Shown here in pieces: positions 26,110 through 35,609 of a DNA stretch of 64,000 bases. The notes below the pieces were generated by a model that was not told the origin of the DNA, did no database searches, and saw only the letters and a program-made list of their open reading frames with translations. Positions within the stretch are counted from its first letter, which is position 1. Every line of letters starts with the position of its first letter. The translations under genes were made by a program, and so were the position numbers. Origin of the DNA: Agrobacterium pusense (GTDB lineage: Bacteria; Pseudomonadota; Alphaproteobacteria; Rhizobiales; Rhizobiaceae); NCBI RefSeq assembly GCF_900102105.1, contig NZ_FNBB01000017.1, forward strand, positions 1 through 64,000, written 5' to 3'.

Positions 26110-28536
26110 ATGAGCAACGGCAGAATAACCCGCAGAGGCTTTCTTGGAGTTTCGACTGCTGCAGCATTCGTGCCTGTTGCAGCACGTGCGGCCACGGCCG
26201 ATCCAGGGACAACGGCCGAGGTCGCAAGCGATGAGGCGAAAGGATCCCCAGGCCTGGAATTTGGCTCTCCAGCGAGAGTGGATGGACCAGCTAAAGTCAC
26301 GGGCTCCGCCCGGTATGCGGCTGACGAAGTCTCAGGCGCCGATGTTAGCTATGCGGTGCTCATAACGTCCGCCGTGGCGAAGGGCACCATTCATTCGATC
26401 AAAAAGGAAGCGGCTCAGTCGGTGCCCGGCGTGCGGCTCATCCTCGATCATACCAACATGGACATGTTGCCGCCGATCAACGCGGTTTATCCCAAAGGAC
26501 AGTCGCACACGGTCTTCCAACCCTTTACAACTAGTGAGATCCGTTATTCCGGGCAGCCGATTGCCATTCTCGTCGCGGATGACTTGGAGACCGCCCGCTA
26601 TGCAGCAGGCCTGATTAACGTCGAGTACGATCTCGCCGATGATGGACCTAAGTCCACCATCAAACTGGCCATGGATCGGCCGAGTCCGATAGCCGTTCCG
26701 GTCGAAGAAGCCCATGATCAGACTTTCGGTAATGTCGATGAGGCCTTCGACAAGGCCGACGTCGTGGTCGATGCGGAATACGAGACGGCTATCGAACATC
26801 ATAACTCCATCGAGCTCTACTCCTGCGCGGTGCGCTGGAGCCCGGATGAGAGGACCCTCACTGTCTATGAGCCATCCCAGTGGCTTTACGGCCTGCGCGC
26901 GCACCTGGCGCAGCAGTTGGGCCTTGAACAAAACGCCGTTCAGGTCGTCTCCCGTGTTGTTGGTGGCGCGTTTGGAGGCAAGGCTCTGGCGATGCCTCAT
27001 ACCGTCGCGGCTGCAATCGCAGCGCGCCGTATCAAGCGAACAGTCAAGCTTCACGTCACCCGGGAACAGATGTTCACGATTGGCAGTTACCGGCCAGGCT
27101 CTGTGAGCAGGGTCAAACTGGCCGCGCAGAGAAACGGCAAGTTGCTCGCTGTTGCGCATGACTACTGGGCTCAGACGTCGCGCTCGGATCCTGCTGGTAT
27201 TCCAGGGGCAGAAGCAACCGTCGCCATGTACGACGCTCCCCATGTACGCGGCCGGGATCATTCAGTGCCGACGGACGCGAACGCACCGGGACCGATGCGA
27301 GCGCCGGTGGAAATGTCAAGTTTCTTTGCGCTGGAAAGCGCCATGGACGAGCTGGCGGTCGCGCTAGATATTGATCCGATCGAGTTGCGTATCCTTAACG
27401 AACCCACCGTTCATCCAACCAAACGTGTGCCGTTTTCAAGCCGATCACTTACAGAATGCTATCGTCGGGGGGCAGAACTGTTCGGCTGGGCAGCCCGCGA
27501 CCACCAACCCGGGTCAATGCGTAATGGTGACTGGCTGGTGGGCTGGGGATGTGCTTCGGCGCTTTATCCAACCTACGTTGGCCCGGCTAGCGTGCGCATG
27601 AAACTTCGTCTCACCGACGGCAAGCCACATCTGGAAGTCCGCCTGGCCGGTCAGGACATCGGCACGGGACTTGCCACAATTGTCTCGCAGGTTGCCGCTG
27701 CTAGCGTCGGCCTTGCAATCGAACACGTGCAGGCGATTATCGGTGACAGTAATCTGCCCTTCGGGTCGATGGCCGCAGGGTCTCGGGGAACGGCCAGCGT
27801 GTCGCCGGCGACGTTGATGACTGCCAATAAAATTCGACAGCGCCTGCTCGAAGCTTCGGTCTCTGACGCGCAAGGTCCGTTTGCCGGCCGCAATCTGAAT
27901 GATCTCGACGTAAAGGCTGGGACGATCAGCGATGGCAGAATTGAGACAACAATCGCCGACGTGCTTTCCCGCGTGCACGGGAACACGATCGAGGAGCAGC
28001 TTGATTGGGCACCACCTGGAATGCCGCCAGAAACACGCCGTTCCGTCCAGGCCGGCACGGAGGGTGCGGTCGGTCCGATCACCGACACCCATGCCATGTA
28101 TGCTTTCGGCGCTCAGTTCGTAGAAGTCCAAATCCACCGCAGGACGAAAGTGATACGTGCTCCTAGAATGGTCGGAGCGTTCGCCGCTGGGCGTATCATG
28201 AACCGGCGGACTGCGCATAGCCAGTTGATGGGCGGGATGATCTGGGGTCTTGCCTCGGGTCTTCATGAAGAAACGTTGGTCGATCCCCGCAGCGGCCGGT
28301 ACGTGAATGGCAACCTCGCCGAATATCTTCTCCCCGTTTGCGCCGACGTGAAGGATGTGACTGTGGAGATGCTGGATGAGAAGGACGAGGTTGTGAACCC
28401 TTTGGGAATAAAGGGCGTCGGCGAGCTCGGTGTCGTGGGCGTCGCGGCGGCAGTTGCCAATGCTGTCTACCACGCCACGGGCAGGCGGGTTCGCCAACTC
28501 CCGATCAGGCTCGACCATCTTTTCGAAGCGAGCTAG
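26110..28536 (+). CDS. Molybdopterin-binding large subunit of PaoABC-like aldehyde oxidoreductase
   Basis: The 808-residue protein begins with a Tat leader (NGRITRRGFLGVSTAAA, cleavage near 28, VAARA). It then has the a/b hammerhead domain (ARVDGPAKVTGSARYAADE) and the Moco domain with VVGGAFGGKA, GQDIGTG and the C-terminal KGVGELGVVG that holds the catalytic Glu. The family oxidises aldehydes to acids in the periplasm. The usual dedicated chaperone gene (XdhC/PaoD type) does not follow; the next gene is an MDR oxidoreductase 87 bases on. It would have to rely on a chaperone encoded elsewhere. Confidence 0.92.
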   Translation: MSNGRITRRGFLGVSTAAAFVPVAARAATADPGTTAEVASDEAKGSPGLEFGSPARVDGPAKVTGSARYAADEVSGADVSYAVLITSAVAKGTIHSIKKEAAQSVPGVRLILDHTNMDMLPPINAVYPKGQSHTVFQPFTTSEIRYSGQPIAILVADDLETARYAAGLINVEYDLADDGPKSTIKLAMDRPSPIAVPVEEAHDQTFGNVDEAFDKADVVVDAEYETAIEHHNSIELYSCAVRWSPDERTLTVYEPSQWLYGLRAHLAQQLGLEQNAVQVVSRVVGGAFGGKALAMPHTVAAAIAARRIKRTVKLHVTREQMFTIGSYRPGSVSRVKLAAQRNGKLLAVAHDYWAQTSRSDPAGIPGAEATVAMYDAPHVRGRDHSVPTDANAPGPMRAPVEMSSFFALESAMDELAVALDIDPIELRILNEPTVHPTKRVPFSSRSLTECYRRGAELFGWAARDHQPGSMRNGDWLVGWGCASALYPTYVGPASVRMKLRLTDGKPHLEVRLAGQDIGTGLATIVSQVAAASVGLAIEHVQAIIGDSNLPFGSMAAGSRGTASVSPATLMTANKIRQRLLEASVSDAQGPFAGRNLNDLDVKAGTISDGRIETTIADVLSRVHGNTIEEQLDWAPPGMPPETRRSVQAGTEGAVGPITDTHAMYAFGAQFVEVQIHRRTKVIRAPRMVGAFAAGRIMNRRTAHSQLMGGMIWGLASGLHEETLVDPRSGRYVNGNLAEYLLPVCADVKDVTVEMLDEKDEVVNPLGIKGVGELGVVGVAAAVANAVYHATGRRVRQLPIRLDHLFEAS

Positions 28537-28622
28537 CGGGGACAGCGCATATCCGGGGGCGATCCCGCGATGTTGCTGCCTAAAACTCACTCACAACCAC
28601 AACATTTTGGAGGTGCCGCACC

Positions 28623-29645
28623 ATGAAAGCCATGTCCCTTGCCGCGCCCGGCGGTCTCGACCGGATCCACATGGTCGACCTCGATCCGCCATCCGCACCT
28701 GGAAATGGTGAGATTACAATTCGCATCCATGCAAACTCTCTTAACTACCATGACCTTGAAGTGGCAGCGGCGATCAAGTCGTCCGAGTTGGCGGAGACCG
28801 AGGATGCCCGGATACTGCTTGGTGATGCGAGCGGCATCGTGACGGCAGTCGGTCCGGGTGTCCGAGAATTCTCGCCGGGAGATGTTGTTGTCTCGTGCAT
28901 ATTCCCTCAGTGGCAGGATGGGCCGCCACAAGTCAGTGACTTCTCCCAGACACCCGGCGATGGGGTGGATGGTTACGCGCGCGAATACGTGACCGCTCCA
29001 GCGACTGCTTTTACGCACGCGCCCAAAGGCTTCACTCCGGCAGAGGCGGCCACGTTGACTTCTGCCGCCGTCACCGTATGGCGCGCCTTGATGGTTAATG
29101 GCAGGCTGAAGGCCGGCGATCGTGTTCTGGTTCAAGGTAGCGGTGGCGTTTCCATTTTCGCACTTCAGATTGCCAGAGCTGCCGGCGCAACAGTTATCGC
29201 GACGTCTTCTTCGGACGACAAGCTCGAGCGGATGAGGGCGCTTGGGGCGGCCCACACGATCAATTACCGGGCCAACCCCGACTGGGGAAAACAAACCTTC
29301 GAATGGTCGGATAATCGAGGGGTGGACCACGTTGTTGACGTCGGGGGTGGCGAGACGCTTACAAATTCGATTGAAGCTGTACGCATCGGCGGACACATCG
29401 CCATGGTCGGCATCCTTGGCGGGAAAAGCGCGACCGTCCCTGTCATCCCGATCCTGGCGAAACAAATCCTTCTGCAGGGTTGCCTTGCAGGAAGCCGGGC
29501 GGACCAGATGGCTCTTGTAGAATTCGTCGAGAGGGTGAACCTCCGCCCGATCATCGAACGGAGGTTTCCGCTTGCATCTTTGGCTGACGCGTTCGCCTAT
29601 CAGAAGGCTGGTAGTCATTTCGGCAAGATCGTCATTGAGATCTGA
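28623..29645 (+). CDS. Zinc-independent MDR oxidoreductase (alcohol dehydrogenase/quinone reductase-like)
   Basis: This 340-residue medium-chain dehydrogenase has the GroES-like N-terminal domain (NSLNYHDLEV, GDASGIVTAVGPGVREFSPGD) and Rossmann domain with VLVQGSGGVSIFALQIARAAGATVIATSSSDDKLERMRALGA. The usual catalytic-zinc Cys is replaced (NYHDLEV) and the structural-zinc Cys cluster is absent, so zinc is unlikely; NADP use fits the TSSSDDK turn. TTTTGGAGG precedes the ATG. It follows the aldehyde oxidoreductase operon and could provide its aldehyde substrate from an alcohol. Confidence 0.88.
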   Translation: MKAMSLAAPGGLDRIHMVDLDPPSAPGNGEITIRIHANSLNYHDLEVAAAIKSSELAETEDARILLGDASGIVTAVGPGVREFSPGDVVVSCIFPQWQDGPPQVSDFSQTPGDGVDGYAREYVTAPATAFTHAPKGFTPAEAATLTSAAVTVWRALMVNGRLKAGDRVLVQGSGGVSIFALQIARAAGATVIATSSSDDKLERMRALGAAHTINYRANPDWGKQTFEWSDNRGVDHVVDVGGGETLTNSIEAVRIGGHIAMVGILGGKSATVPVIPILAKQILLQGCLAGSRADQMALVEFVERVNLRPIIERRFPLASLADAFAYQKAGSHFGKIVIEI

Positions 29646-29731
29646 GATCGAGGCGCGCAGTCAGCAACGGTATGATGGACTAGGCGCTCACGGCCCCGAA
29701 CTCTGCGATAAACCGAAGGGACCGGCACCTA

Positions 29732-31315
29732 TCAGGCATCTGCTGTTGATCCCAACCGCTCATTGGCTCGGCTTTCAGGTCTGCCAAACCATTGCGACGC
29801 AGCCTCGAGAAACTCCTGCTGGTCTATAGGCGCCTTGCCGACCCAGGCGACAAAGCCGTCAGGTCTTATGAGTATCGCCTCCAAGCCCAAGGGGTTTTCG
29901 AGGTCGCTCGCAATATAGGTGATCCGCGAGGAGAACTGCCGCGAGATTTCTTCCAGAGGCGATCCCGCTCCAAAACTCAGCAACAATCCTTGGCCCTTTT
30001 TGAGATGTTCGCCGAGCCTTGACCCGTCGGCAAGCCTGAAATCTGGTGTACTGCGGCCGACCAGCGGATGGGTTCCCCCCAGATCGTAGCGAAGGGAGAT
30101 CCCCCATACGCGTTCGGCAAAATAGGTTGCGCCATCAGGCAGGTCGATGAGATCACGGAAGATTGCCTCGAGAGCGCGTGAGCTTCGGCTGGGGCGCATG
30201 ATCGCCACCTGAGCCCGCGACCAATCTAGAACCTGGGCTCCAACCGGATGCCTCTCGATGGTGTAGCTATCCAGTAGACCGCGCGGCGCGTCGCCGCGAA
30301 TTTCGGCGGCCAGTTTCCAACCCAGATTCATTGCGTCTCCAAGCCCGAGGTTAAGGCCCTGACCGCCCAAAGGAGAATGGATGTGTGCCGCGTCACCGGC
30401 AAGCAGCACTCTTCCCTTGCGATACGTGGTCGACTGGAATGCGCGGTCCGTCCATGTTGTCGCGAGCCGGAGCGTCGTCAAGGTGACATCGGTGCCTGAG
30501 ATATAACGTAGCACCTTTTGCACATGATCAAGTGTAAGAGGCTGCTTGCGATGGCACGCGCCTCCGTCGAAATCGACCATAGCCACAGTACCGGGCTTTT
30601 GGTAGGTAAACATGCCGGTGTGGGTGTAATGGCGGCCCGTCGGAAGCCGGTCCGGATCATCCATCTCGACCTGGACGGAATAGCCGGTGAATTCGGGATC
30701 GGTCCCAACGAATTCAAAGCCTGCGACCTTGCGCACGGTACTGCGCCCACCATCGCAACCGACAAGCCAGAGCGCTCTGAAGATTTCACCACCGGCGCGA
30801 ACAGTCACTTCCGTGCTCGACTGCTCGAAATCATGGATACAGACGCCGCGCCTTATCTTAACGCCCATTGCGACTGCGCGAGCGGCAAGCACGGATTCGA
30901 TATGCTCCATTGTGCTTGCCATGTTGGTGGCAGCTGGCGTTGGCAAGCGGTACTCCCACCGCTCCGTATCGATCTTGTCATCAAAGAACTGGATGCCCGA
31001 AAAGTGACCGCCGGGGCGACGTGCCTGATGCATCCAGTGTGCAATAGTAGAAGCGTCGCCATCACGCGATGGCATTTCTGCACGGAGCGGCGCGCTGATT
31101 TCGCCGAGCATCCCGCGACGATAGAAGGCCTCAATGGTCGGAGAGGAAAGCCCACGCATTCCGAACGGGAGTTGCTTCAATGGAGAGCGCTGGTCTTCCG
31201 CCCTTTCCAGCACAAGGACCGACACGCCTGCCAGCCGAAGCTCGCATGCGAGAAACAGCCCGACAGGTCCTGCACCGGCGATCACCACGTCATAAGTGGA
31301 ATGAAGATTAACCAT
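29732..31315 (-). CDS. FAD-dependent aromatic hydroxylase (PheA/TfdB-like)
   Basis: From ATG 31315 the protein has 527 residues and the flavoprotein hydroxylase motifs: dinucleotide GAGPVGLFLACELRLAG near 12-28, the DG motif VGCDGGRSTVRKVAGFEF, and GDAAHIHSPLGGQGLNLGLGDAMNLGWKLAAEI. A C-terminal thioredoxin-like domain follows. The group adds oxygen to phenols or to polyketide-like aromatics with NAD(P)H. Alternative starts upstream (to 31381) exist. It may be the last gene of the long minus-strand run or a separate unit, because a 562-base gap precedes it. Confidence 0.88.
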   Translation of the reverse strand: MVNLHSTYDVVIAGAGPVGLFLACELRLAGVSVLVLERAEDQRSPLKQLPFGMRGLSSPTIEAFYRRGMLGEISAPLRAEMPSRDGDASTIAHWMHQARRPGGHFSGIQFFDDKIDTERWEYRLPTPAATNMASTMEHIESVLAARAVAMGVKIRRGVCIHDFEQSSTEVTVRAGGEIFRALWLVGCDGGRSTVRKVAGFEFVGTDPEFTGYSVQVEMDDPDRLPTGRHYTHTGMFTYQKPGTVAMVDFDGGACHRKQPLTLDHVQKVLRYISGTDVTLTTLRLATTWTDRAFQSTTYRKGRVLLAGDAAHIHSPLGGQGLNLGLGDAMNLGWKLAAEIRGDAPRGLLDSYTIERHPVGAQVLDWSRAQVAIMRPSRSSRALEAIFRDLIDLPDGATYFAERVWGISLRYDLGGTHPLVGRSTPDFRLADGSRLGEHLKKGQGLLLSFGAGSPLEEISRQFSSRITYIASDLENPLGLEAILIRPDGFVAWVGKAPIDQQEFLEAASQWFGRPESRANERLGSTADA

Positions 31316-31877
31316 AAACGGCTCCCTGATGGTCGTTCGACCGGAGCGGTTCATCATTTTGATAACCACACGGACGAACAATGGGACGCCATACAGCGTC
31401 CAATGCTCGTCGTGGGACTCATGCTTTACGCAAGGACAGAGCTTCCGTTGACGGAAGGATTTGGGCTAGACCACACCAAATCTGCCTTTTTCGACACTCG
31501 CAATATAGCTCTCAAGGAAATGTCCCGCAATGGCACTCAATGTTGATCATGGCACATTCCCGCAACCAATGTGGTCACTGCAAAGTCTCGAGATCGCAAT
31601 CGAGCTAGGTTATTGCGTAGAAAAATACCGTCCAGACTAAAGGAGGTAATGGCATCCCAATCTTTCGCTCCTTTTGCGGCGACGTCACATCGTTGTCTTA
31701 TCCGGCTGCCACTGAACGACCACGACGCAGCCACCGTGTCGAGCATTGTATTGGACACCACTTGCATTCGGTTGGAATGTCAAAGCGGGGATCGGTATTC
31801 TTCGAGGCACCCGGAAAGCTCGGAAGGACTGGATTCGTCTAAGCGATTGTACTGAGGAGAAATGCCTCAACAATCTG
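31316..31877. other. Intergenic stretch, no gene recognised
   Basis: The gap lies upstream of the FAD hydroxylase gene. It must contain that gene's promoter if it is transcribed apart. The words TCCCGCAATGGCAC and TGGCACATTCCCGCAA near 31525-31566 share parts in different order and could be regulator contacts. No protein, RNA gene or hairpin stands out. Confidence 0.35.
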
Positions 31878-32404
31878 TCATCGATACTTGGGGAACACTT
31901 GCACCATGATACGTTCTTCCTGCCGAATTCGAACGAGCAGCGGTAAAAGATAAGCAGGCAGTCCAAATAAAAGTGTCCAATAGGCGTTCAGTGCAAGAGC
32001 GAATCCGACAAGTTCCGGAACGACGCTCAATACGTAATTCGGATGGCGAACAAAAGAAAACAAGCCTGTCGTGACGAGCCGATGCTGTGGGGCAATAATG
32101 AGTTTTATTGTCCATAGTCCACCAAGAGAACGAATGACCGCGACAAGAACCAATGCCGCCGCGACATATACGGAGATCGCAAGAAGCGACACAGAGTGGC
32201 TGAGCTGATGAATGCCACAGGCAGACTCGGCAACTGCTGCGGCGCCGAACGAGACATGAGATGCGGCGAGCACGATACTGTTGGCGGTCCCGTACTCCAC
32301 CGCGCCGTCACGTTTGAGGCCTTTTCGTTGCGTGCTGATAGGATCACCGTCGCAATACGCCATGCTGATGCGAGGAGGACGAAAAGGACCAGATAGCTTG
32401 GCAT
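31878..32404 (-). pseudogene. Isoprenylcysteine carboxyl methyltransferase-family gene with frameshift
   Basis: The natural start is ATG 32404: MPSYLVLFVLLASAWRIATV then ILSARNEK in one frame. After this (about 32317-32321, AAAAGGCCTCAAACG) one base is missing, and the family sequence resumes in another frame as LKRDGAVEYGTANSIVLAASHVSF, with three more membrane segments and the RHPNY and EERIMVQVFPKY motifs of the ICMT fold that bind S-adenosylmethionine. As written the protein is split after 28 residues. The later frame has an upstream Met and might give a form without the first membrane segment. Bacterial ICMT-like proteins methylate unknown acids or lipids. Confidence 0.75.
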
Positions 32405-32473
32405 GGAGTAATCCTGGAATCTTGGGATTCGACATTGATAGTCACGCGAGACCCGCGACGCGGCATCCTCACC

Positions 32474-33295
32474 TCAGCCGCTGGAAGTCTTCTTCACCTG
32501 CAGCACCTCCTGTTTTCGAGCAAGGATCAGAAAGGCCCGGGTTGGGAGTTTAATCGTTCCACCTTCGTCGGCATAAAGCCCGAATGCGCTTTCGAGCTTT
32601 TCGTGCAAAAGGCCCAGATCGTGCCCGTCCAAAGAACGATAGCCGGGAAACCCTCTAAACATAAGATCACATTCGCTTACTACGTGTGGCGACGAAAAAG
32701 GCGTCCAAATTTCTTGGGCAACCTGAACGTCAACGTCAGTACATCCGGCGCTCCGCAGCAGTTCCACAAACGACTGTTTTGAAAAGACGGGGAAAAAGTT
32801 GGTCGGCCAGAGCTCGCGGTCCGGAAACAATTCATGGAAGACACGGCGCAGAAGATGGGCCGGTGAACAGTCATCTTCGTGCGTCCAAATTGACAACGCG
32901 ATCCGGCCTGCGGGTCGGGTGACCCGAACCATCTCGGAAAGGCCCTTTTGCCAGGTTGGATAAGCCAACAGACCAAAATTAGAAATGCCGATATCAAAGC
33001 TTCCATCGTCGAGCGCCAGACTTTGAAGATCCATCACTGCGGCCGAAGATGAGGCGAACGGCTTCAGACGATCAGTAGCACGTTGAACCATCAGCGGATT
33101 GATGTCCGTTGCTAATACGCTCGCGCCCTGTTGTGCGGTGGCGAAGGCGAGGCCGCCAGTGCCAGCACCGACATCGACTATCGAGTGACCTTCCACTGGG
33201 CACAAATGATCCAGTAACCGCAGCGCGAAAGGTTGCGTGGTGCGCTCTCCCATACGCTCGTACAGATCAATTGCATCCTGAGGATTGCTATTCAT
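32474..33295 (-). CDS. Class I SAM-dependent methyltransferase
   Basis: This 273-residue protein has the SAM-binding motif I VDVGAGTGGLAFATAQQGASVLATDINPLMV (about residues 39-69), motif II with LDDGSFDIGISNFGL, and RVTRPAGRIALSIW. It belongs to the UbiE/Methyltransf_11 group; the substrate is unknown. Start ATG 33295. It lies between the epoxide hydrolase (33482) and the ICMT-like gene (32404), all on the minus strand, and could act on an acid or hydroxyl product made by the neighbours. Confidence 0.85.
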   Translation of the reverse strand: MNSNPQDAIDLYERMGERTTQPFALRLLDHLCPVEGHSIVDVGAGTGGLAFATAQQGASVLATDINPLMVQRATDRLKPFASSSAAVMDLQSLALDDGSFDIGISNFGLLAYPTWQKGLSEMVRVTRPAGRIALSIWTHEDDCSPAHLLRRVFHELFPDRELWPTNFFPVFSKQSFVELLRSAGCTDVDVQVAQEIWTPFSSPHVVSECDLMFRGFPGYRSLDGHDLGLLHEKLESAFGLYADEGGTIKLPTRAFLILARKQEVLQVKKTSSG

Positions 33296-33481
33296 TTCCG
33301 TTGCCGTCTTGAGGTTTCTAACGCCGCGGAAGAGAGCGCCTGTAGTCGGAGCCTTGAAGTTCCAGAGCGAAAGTTTATTGAAGGATGGAATATAGAATGT
33401 TTGAGCTTGCCCCGTGCCATGACACGTCGAAGCCGTCGCCGTTGAAAGGCCGCTTCGCCTTCTGCCGCTATTCGAGCACCC

Positions 33482-34432
33482 TTAACGCATTGGTCGGACG
33501 TTGTTCAGGAATTTCACGAGCACATCGTTGAAACGAGCCGGCGCCTCGAGTTGCGGCCAGTGACCGAGATTTTTCAGCAGCTCAAAGCCCAGCAATCCGG
33601 GGAGCCCTTCTCTCAGGGTGTTCGCATCGGGCCGGGTTAGCATATTCAATCCATCGAGCTCCCCCGTCAGGAAAAAGCTTGGTTGCCGAATCCTCGCGCC
33701 AGCATAAAGCCGGCTTGCTCGCGTCCAGAAGGGGTCGAGCGCCCGGTAGTAGTTCAGCGCACCGTGGAAGCCCGTTTTGTTGAAGATCGAAATTTGGTCC
33801 TCGATGTACTCCGGATCGATGGTGGTCGGCTGCTTTGGATCCGGCCTCAGCAATCCTTTCTGAGGATCGAAGGGATCCCATCGTTCGCTTTCAGGGGGCT
33901 CCCCGGAACTCCAATAGTAATTCGACGGGATGCTGGCGCTGGCATCAGCCCAAGCGATATCGGCCTCGGGCTTCATTTGGCCGAACATGTAGAAGTCGGA
34001 TTTTCCCTGGTCCCGAAGCCGGTCGAGAAAGCTCGGGCCTCCCGGCTGAAGATAGGGGACGCTGACACAGAAGACGGCGCTTATTCTGTCCGGTCGCATC
34101 ATGGCAGCATTCCAGGCGACGGTTGCCCCGAAATCATGCCCAACTAAAACCGCTTGATCTGCTTCGAAGTGGTCGAGGATACCGATGACGTCACCTACGG
34201 TGTCAAACGGGGTGTAGAGGAGGTGGTCATCAGGCGCGTCGCTTTCCCCGTAACCACGCATGTCAAAGGCAACAGCGCGGTAGCCATCATCAGCAGCTGC
34301 CTGCATGGCCGAACGCCAGCAGAGCCAGGTCGCCGGAAAACCGTGGCAAAAGAGGATCAGAGGGCCATTTCCTTGCTCCACGACGTGCAACTTAATCCCT
34401 CTCGCATCGATAAGATGGTGTACCGGTTTCAT
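33482..34432 (-). CDS. Alpha/beta hydrolase, soluble epoxide hydrolase / haloacetate dehalogenase type
   Basis: The 316-residue protein has HGFPATWLCWR (30-40) as oxyanion motif and a nucleophile elbow VGHDFGA with Asp100 instead of Ser, which marks epoxide hydrolases and haloalkanoate dehalogenases. A cap domain with the two Tyr expected for epoxide opening (NYYWSSG region and ALNYYRALD) favours epoxide hydrolase. The catalytic His is in NLGHWPQLEAP. It begins 43 bases after a second, structurally different epoxide hydrolase gene, on the same strand. Confidence 0.88.
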   Translation of the reverse strand: MKPVHHLIDARGIKLHVVEQGNGPLILFCHGFPATWLCWRSAMQAAADDGYRAVAFDMRGYGESDAPDDHLLYTPFDTVGDVIGILDHFEADQAVLVGHDFGATVAWNAAMMRPDRISAVFCVSVPYLQPGGPSFLDRLRDQGKSDFYMFGQMKPEADIAWADASASIPSNYYWSSGEPPESERWDPFDPQKGLLRPDPKQPTTIDPEYIEDQISIFNKTGFHGALNYYRALDPFWTRASRLYAGARIRQPSFFLTGELDGLNMLTRPDANTLREGLPGLLGFELLKNLGHWPQLEAPARFNDVLVKFLNNVRPMR

Positions 34433-34475
34433 TCAGAGTTCCTTTTCAAAGTTGATCCAGCCCATGGTGTGTAGA

Positions 34476-35609
34476 TCACGACCGCTCGCGTATCGTCCTG
34501 AAGCTGGCGCGAAGCTCGCCTGCGAACAACTCGGGTCGCTCCCACGCAGGAAAGTGGCCGCCTTCGTGAAGCTCGTTATAATATGACAGGGTCGGATAAC
34601 GTTCCGCGACCCAGCGGCGACTGGCCTCATGGATATCGAGCGGGAACTGGCTATAGCCGACCGGCACCTTGATCTGATGCTCCTTGAAACTTCTCATGCT
34701 GTTCCAGTAGATGCGCGCAGACGACGCTGCGGTTCCGGTCAGCCAGTACAGTGTGATATTATCCAGCAGCGCATCGCGGCCGATCAATTCTTCCGCATCT
34801 CCATCGACGTATTTCTGGACCAATTCGTAAATCCAGGCGGCTTGACCTACGGGAGAATCTGTAAGGGCATAACCGATCGTCTGCGGGCTCTGGATCTGTT
34901 CGGTCATATAGCCGTTTTCGTTATTCGTGAAAGCGCCAAGGCGGTCGAGCGCCTTGCGCTCTTTGGCGTCCCGCGCTTCCATTCCCTCAACGATCGGAAA
35001 CATGTTGAAGTGCACGGCTCGTACCGCCGGCAAACCAATGCCGCCCAGAGCGTTCGTTATCGCATATCCCCAGTCGCCACCCTGAGCGACGAAACTGTCG
35101 TAACCAAGCCGGTGCATCAATTCGACCCAGATCGAGGCTACCCGTTCCGGCGACCAATCAGGCCGGATGAGCTTTTGGGATAAGCCGAAATTCGGAAGCG
35201 ACGGCAGCACGACATGGAAAGCGTCTTTCGGGTCAGCCGCGTGCGCCCGCGGGTTTGAGAGGAGGGCGGCCACATCTAGGAATTCGATAACGGACCCTGG
35301 CCAGCCATGCGTCAACACCAACGGTAACGCTCCCGGCTCGGGCGACTGAACGTGGAGGAAATGGATATCAAGATCGTCAATGCGCGTAACCGAAGGGTTG
35401 AAGCCGTTCAGCCGAGCTTCGCAGCGTCGCCAGTCGTAGTCGCTAGACCAGTAATCAACCAGCGCCTGCATTCGCGCGAGCGGCACGCCCTGCGACCAAT
35501 CGGAAACGGTTTCCTTGTCCGGCCATCGCGTCCTCAAAAGCCTCTCACGAAGATCGGTAAGAGCGGCCTCTGTAAAATTGTAAGGCTGTGGTTTGATAAC
35601 CTCGATCAT
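34476..35609 (-). CDS. Epoxide hydrolase with N-terminal EHN domain (microsomal type)
   Basis: The 377-residue protein starts with the EHN domain (YNFTEAALTDLRERLLRTRWPD, WSQGVPLARMQALVDYWSSDYDWRRCEARLN), followed by the hydrolase fold: HGWPGS (101-106), nucleophile elbow QGGDWG with Asp179, and His in LHEGGHFPAWERPELF. This is the microsomal epoxide hydrolase family, common in bacteria and related to juvenile hormone epoxide hydrolase. Its ATG overlaps the stop of the ankyrin gene (ATGA), so translation is coupled to it. Confidence 0.9.
   Translation of the reverse strand: MIEVIKPQPYNFTEAALTDLRERLLRTRWPDKETVSDWSQGVPLARMQALVDYWSSDYDWRRCEARLNGFNPSVTRIDDLDIHFLHVQSPEPGALPLVLTHGWPGSVIEFLDVAALLSNPRAHAADPKDAFHVVLPSLPNFGLSQKLIRPDWSPERVASIWVELMHRLGYDSFVAQGGDWGYAITNALGGIGLPAVRAVHFNMFPIVEGMEARDAKERKALDRLGAFTNNENGYMTEQIQSPQTIGYALTDSPVGQAAWIYELVQKYVDGDAEELIGRDALLDNITLYWLTGTAASSARIYWNSMRSFKEHQIKVPVGYSQFPLDIHEASRRWVAERYPTLSYYNELHEGGHFPAWERPELFAGELRASFRTIRERS

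Noticed and set aside
30518-31546. Plus-strand open frame of 342 codons
   Set aside because: It lies opposite the FAD hydroxylase, which shows full family motifs; the plus-strand product resembles nothing.
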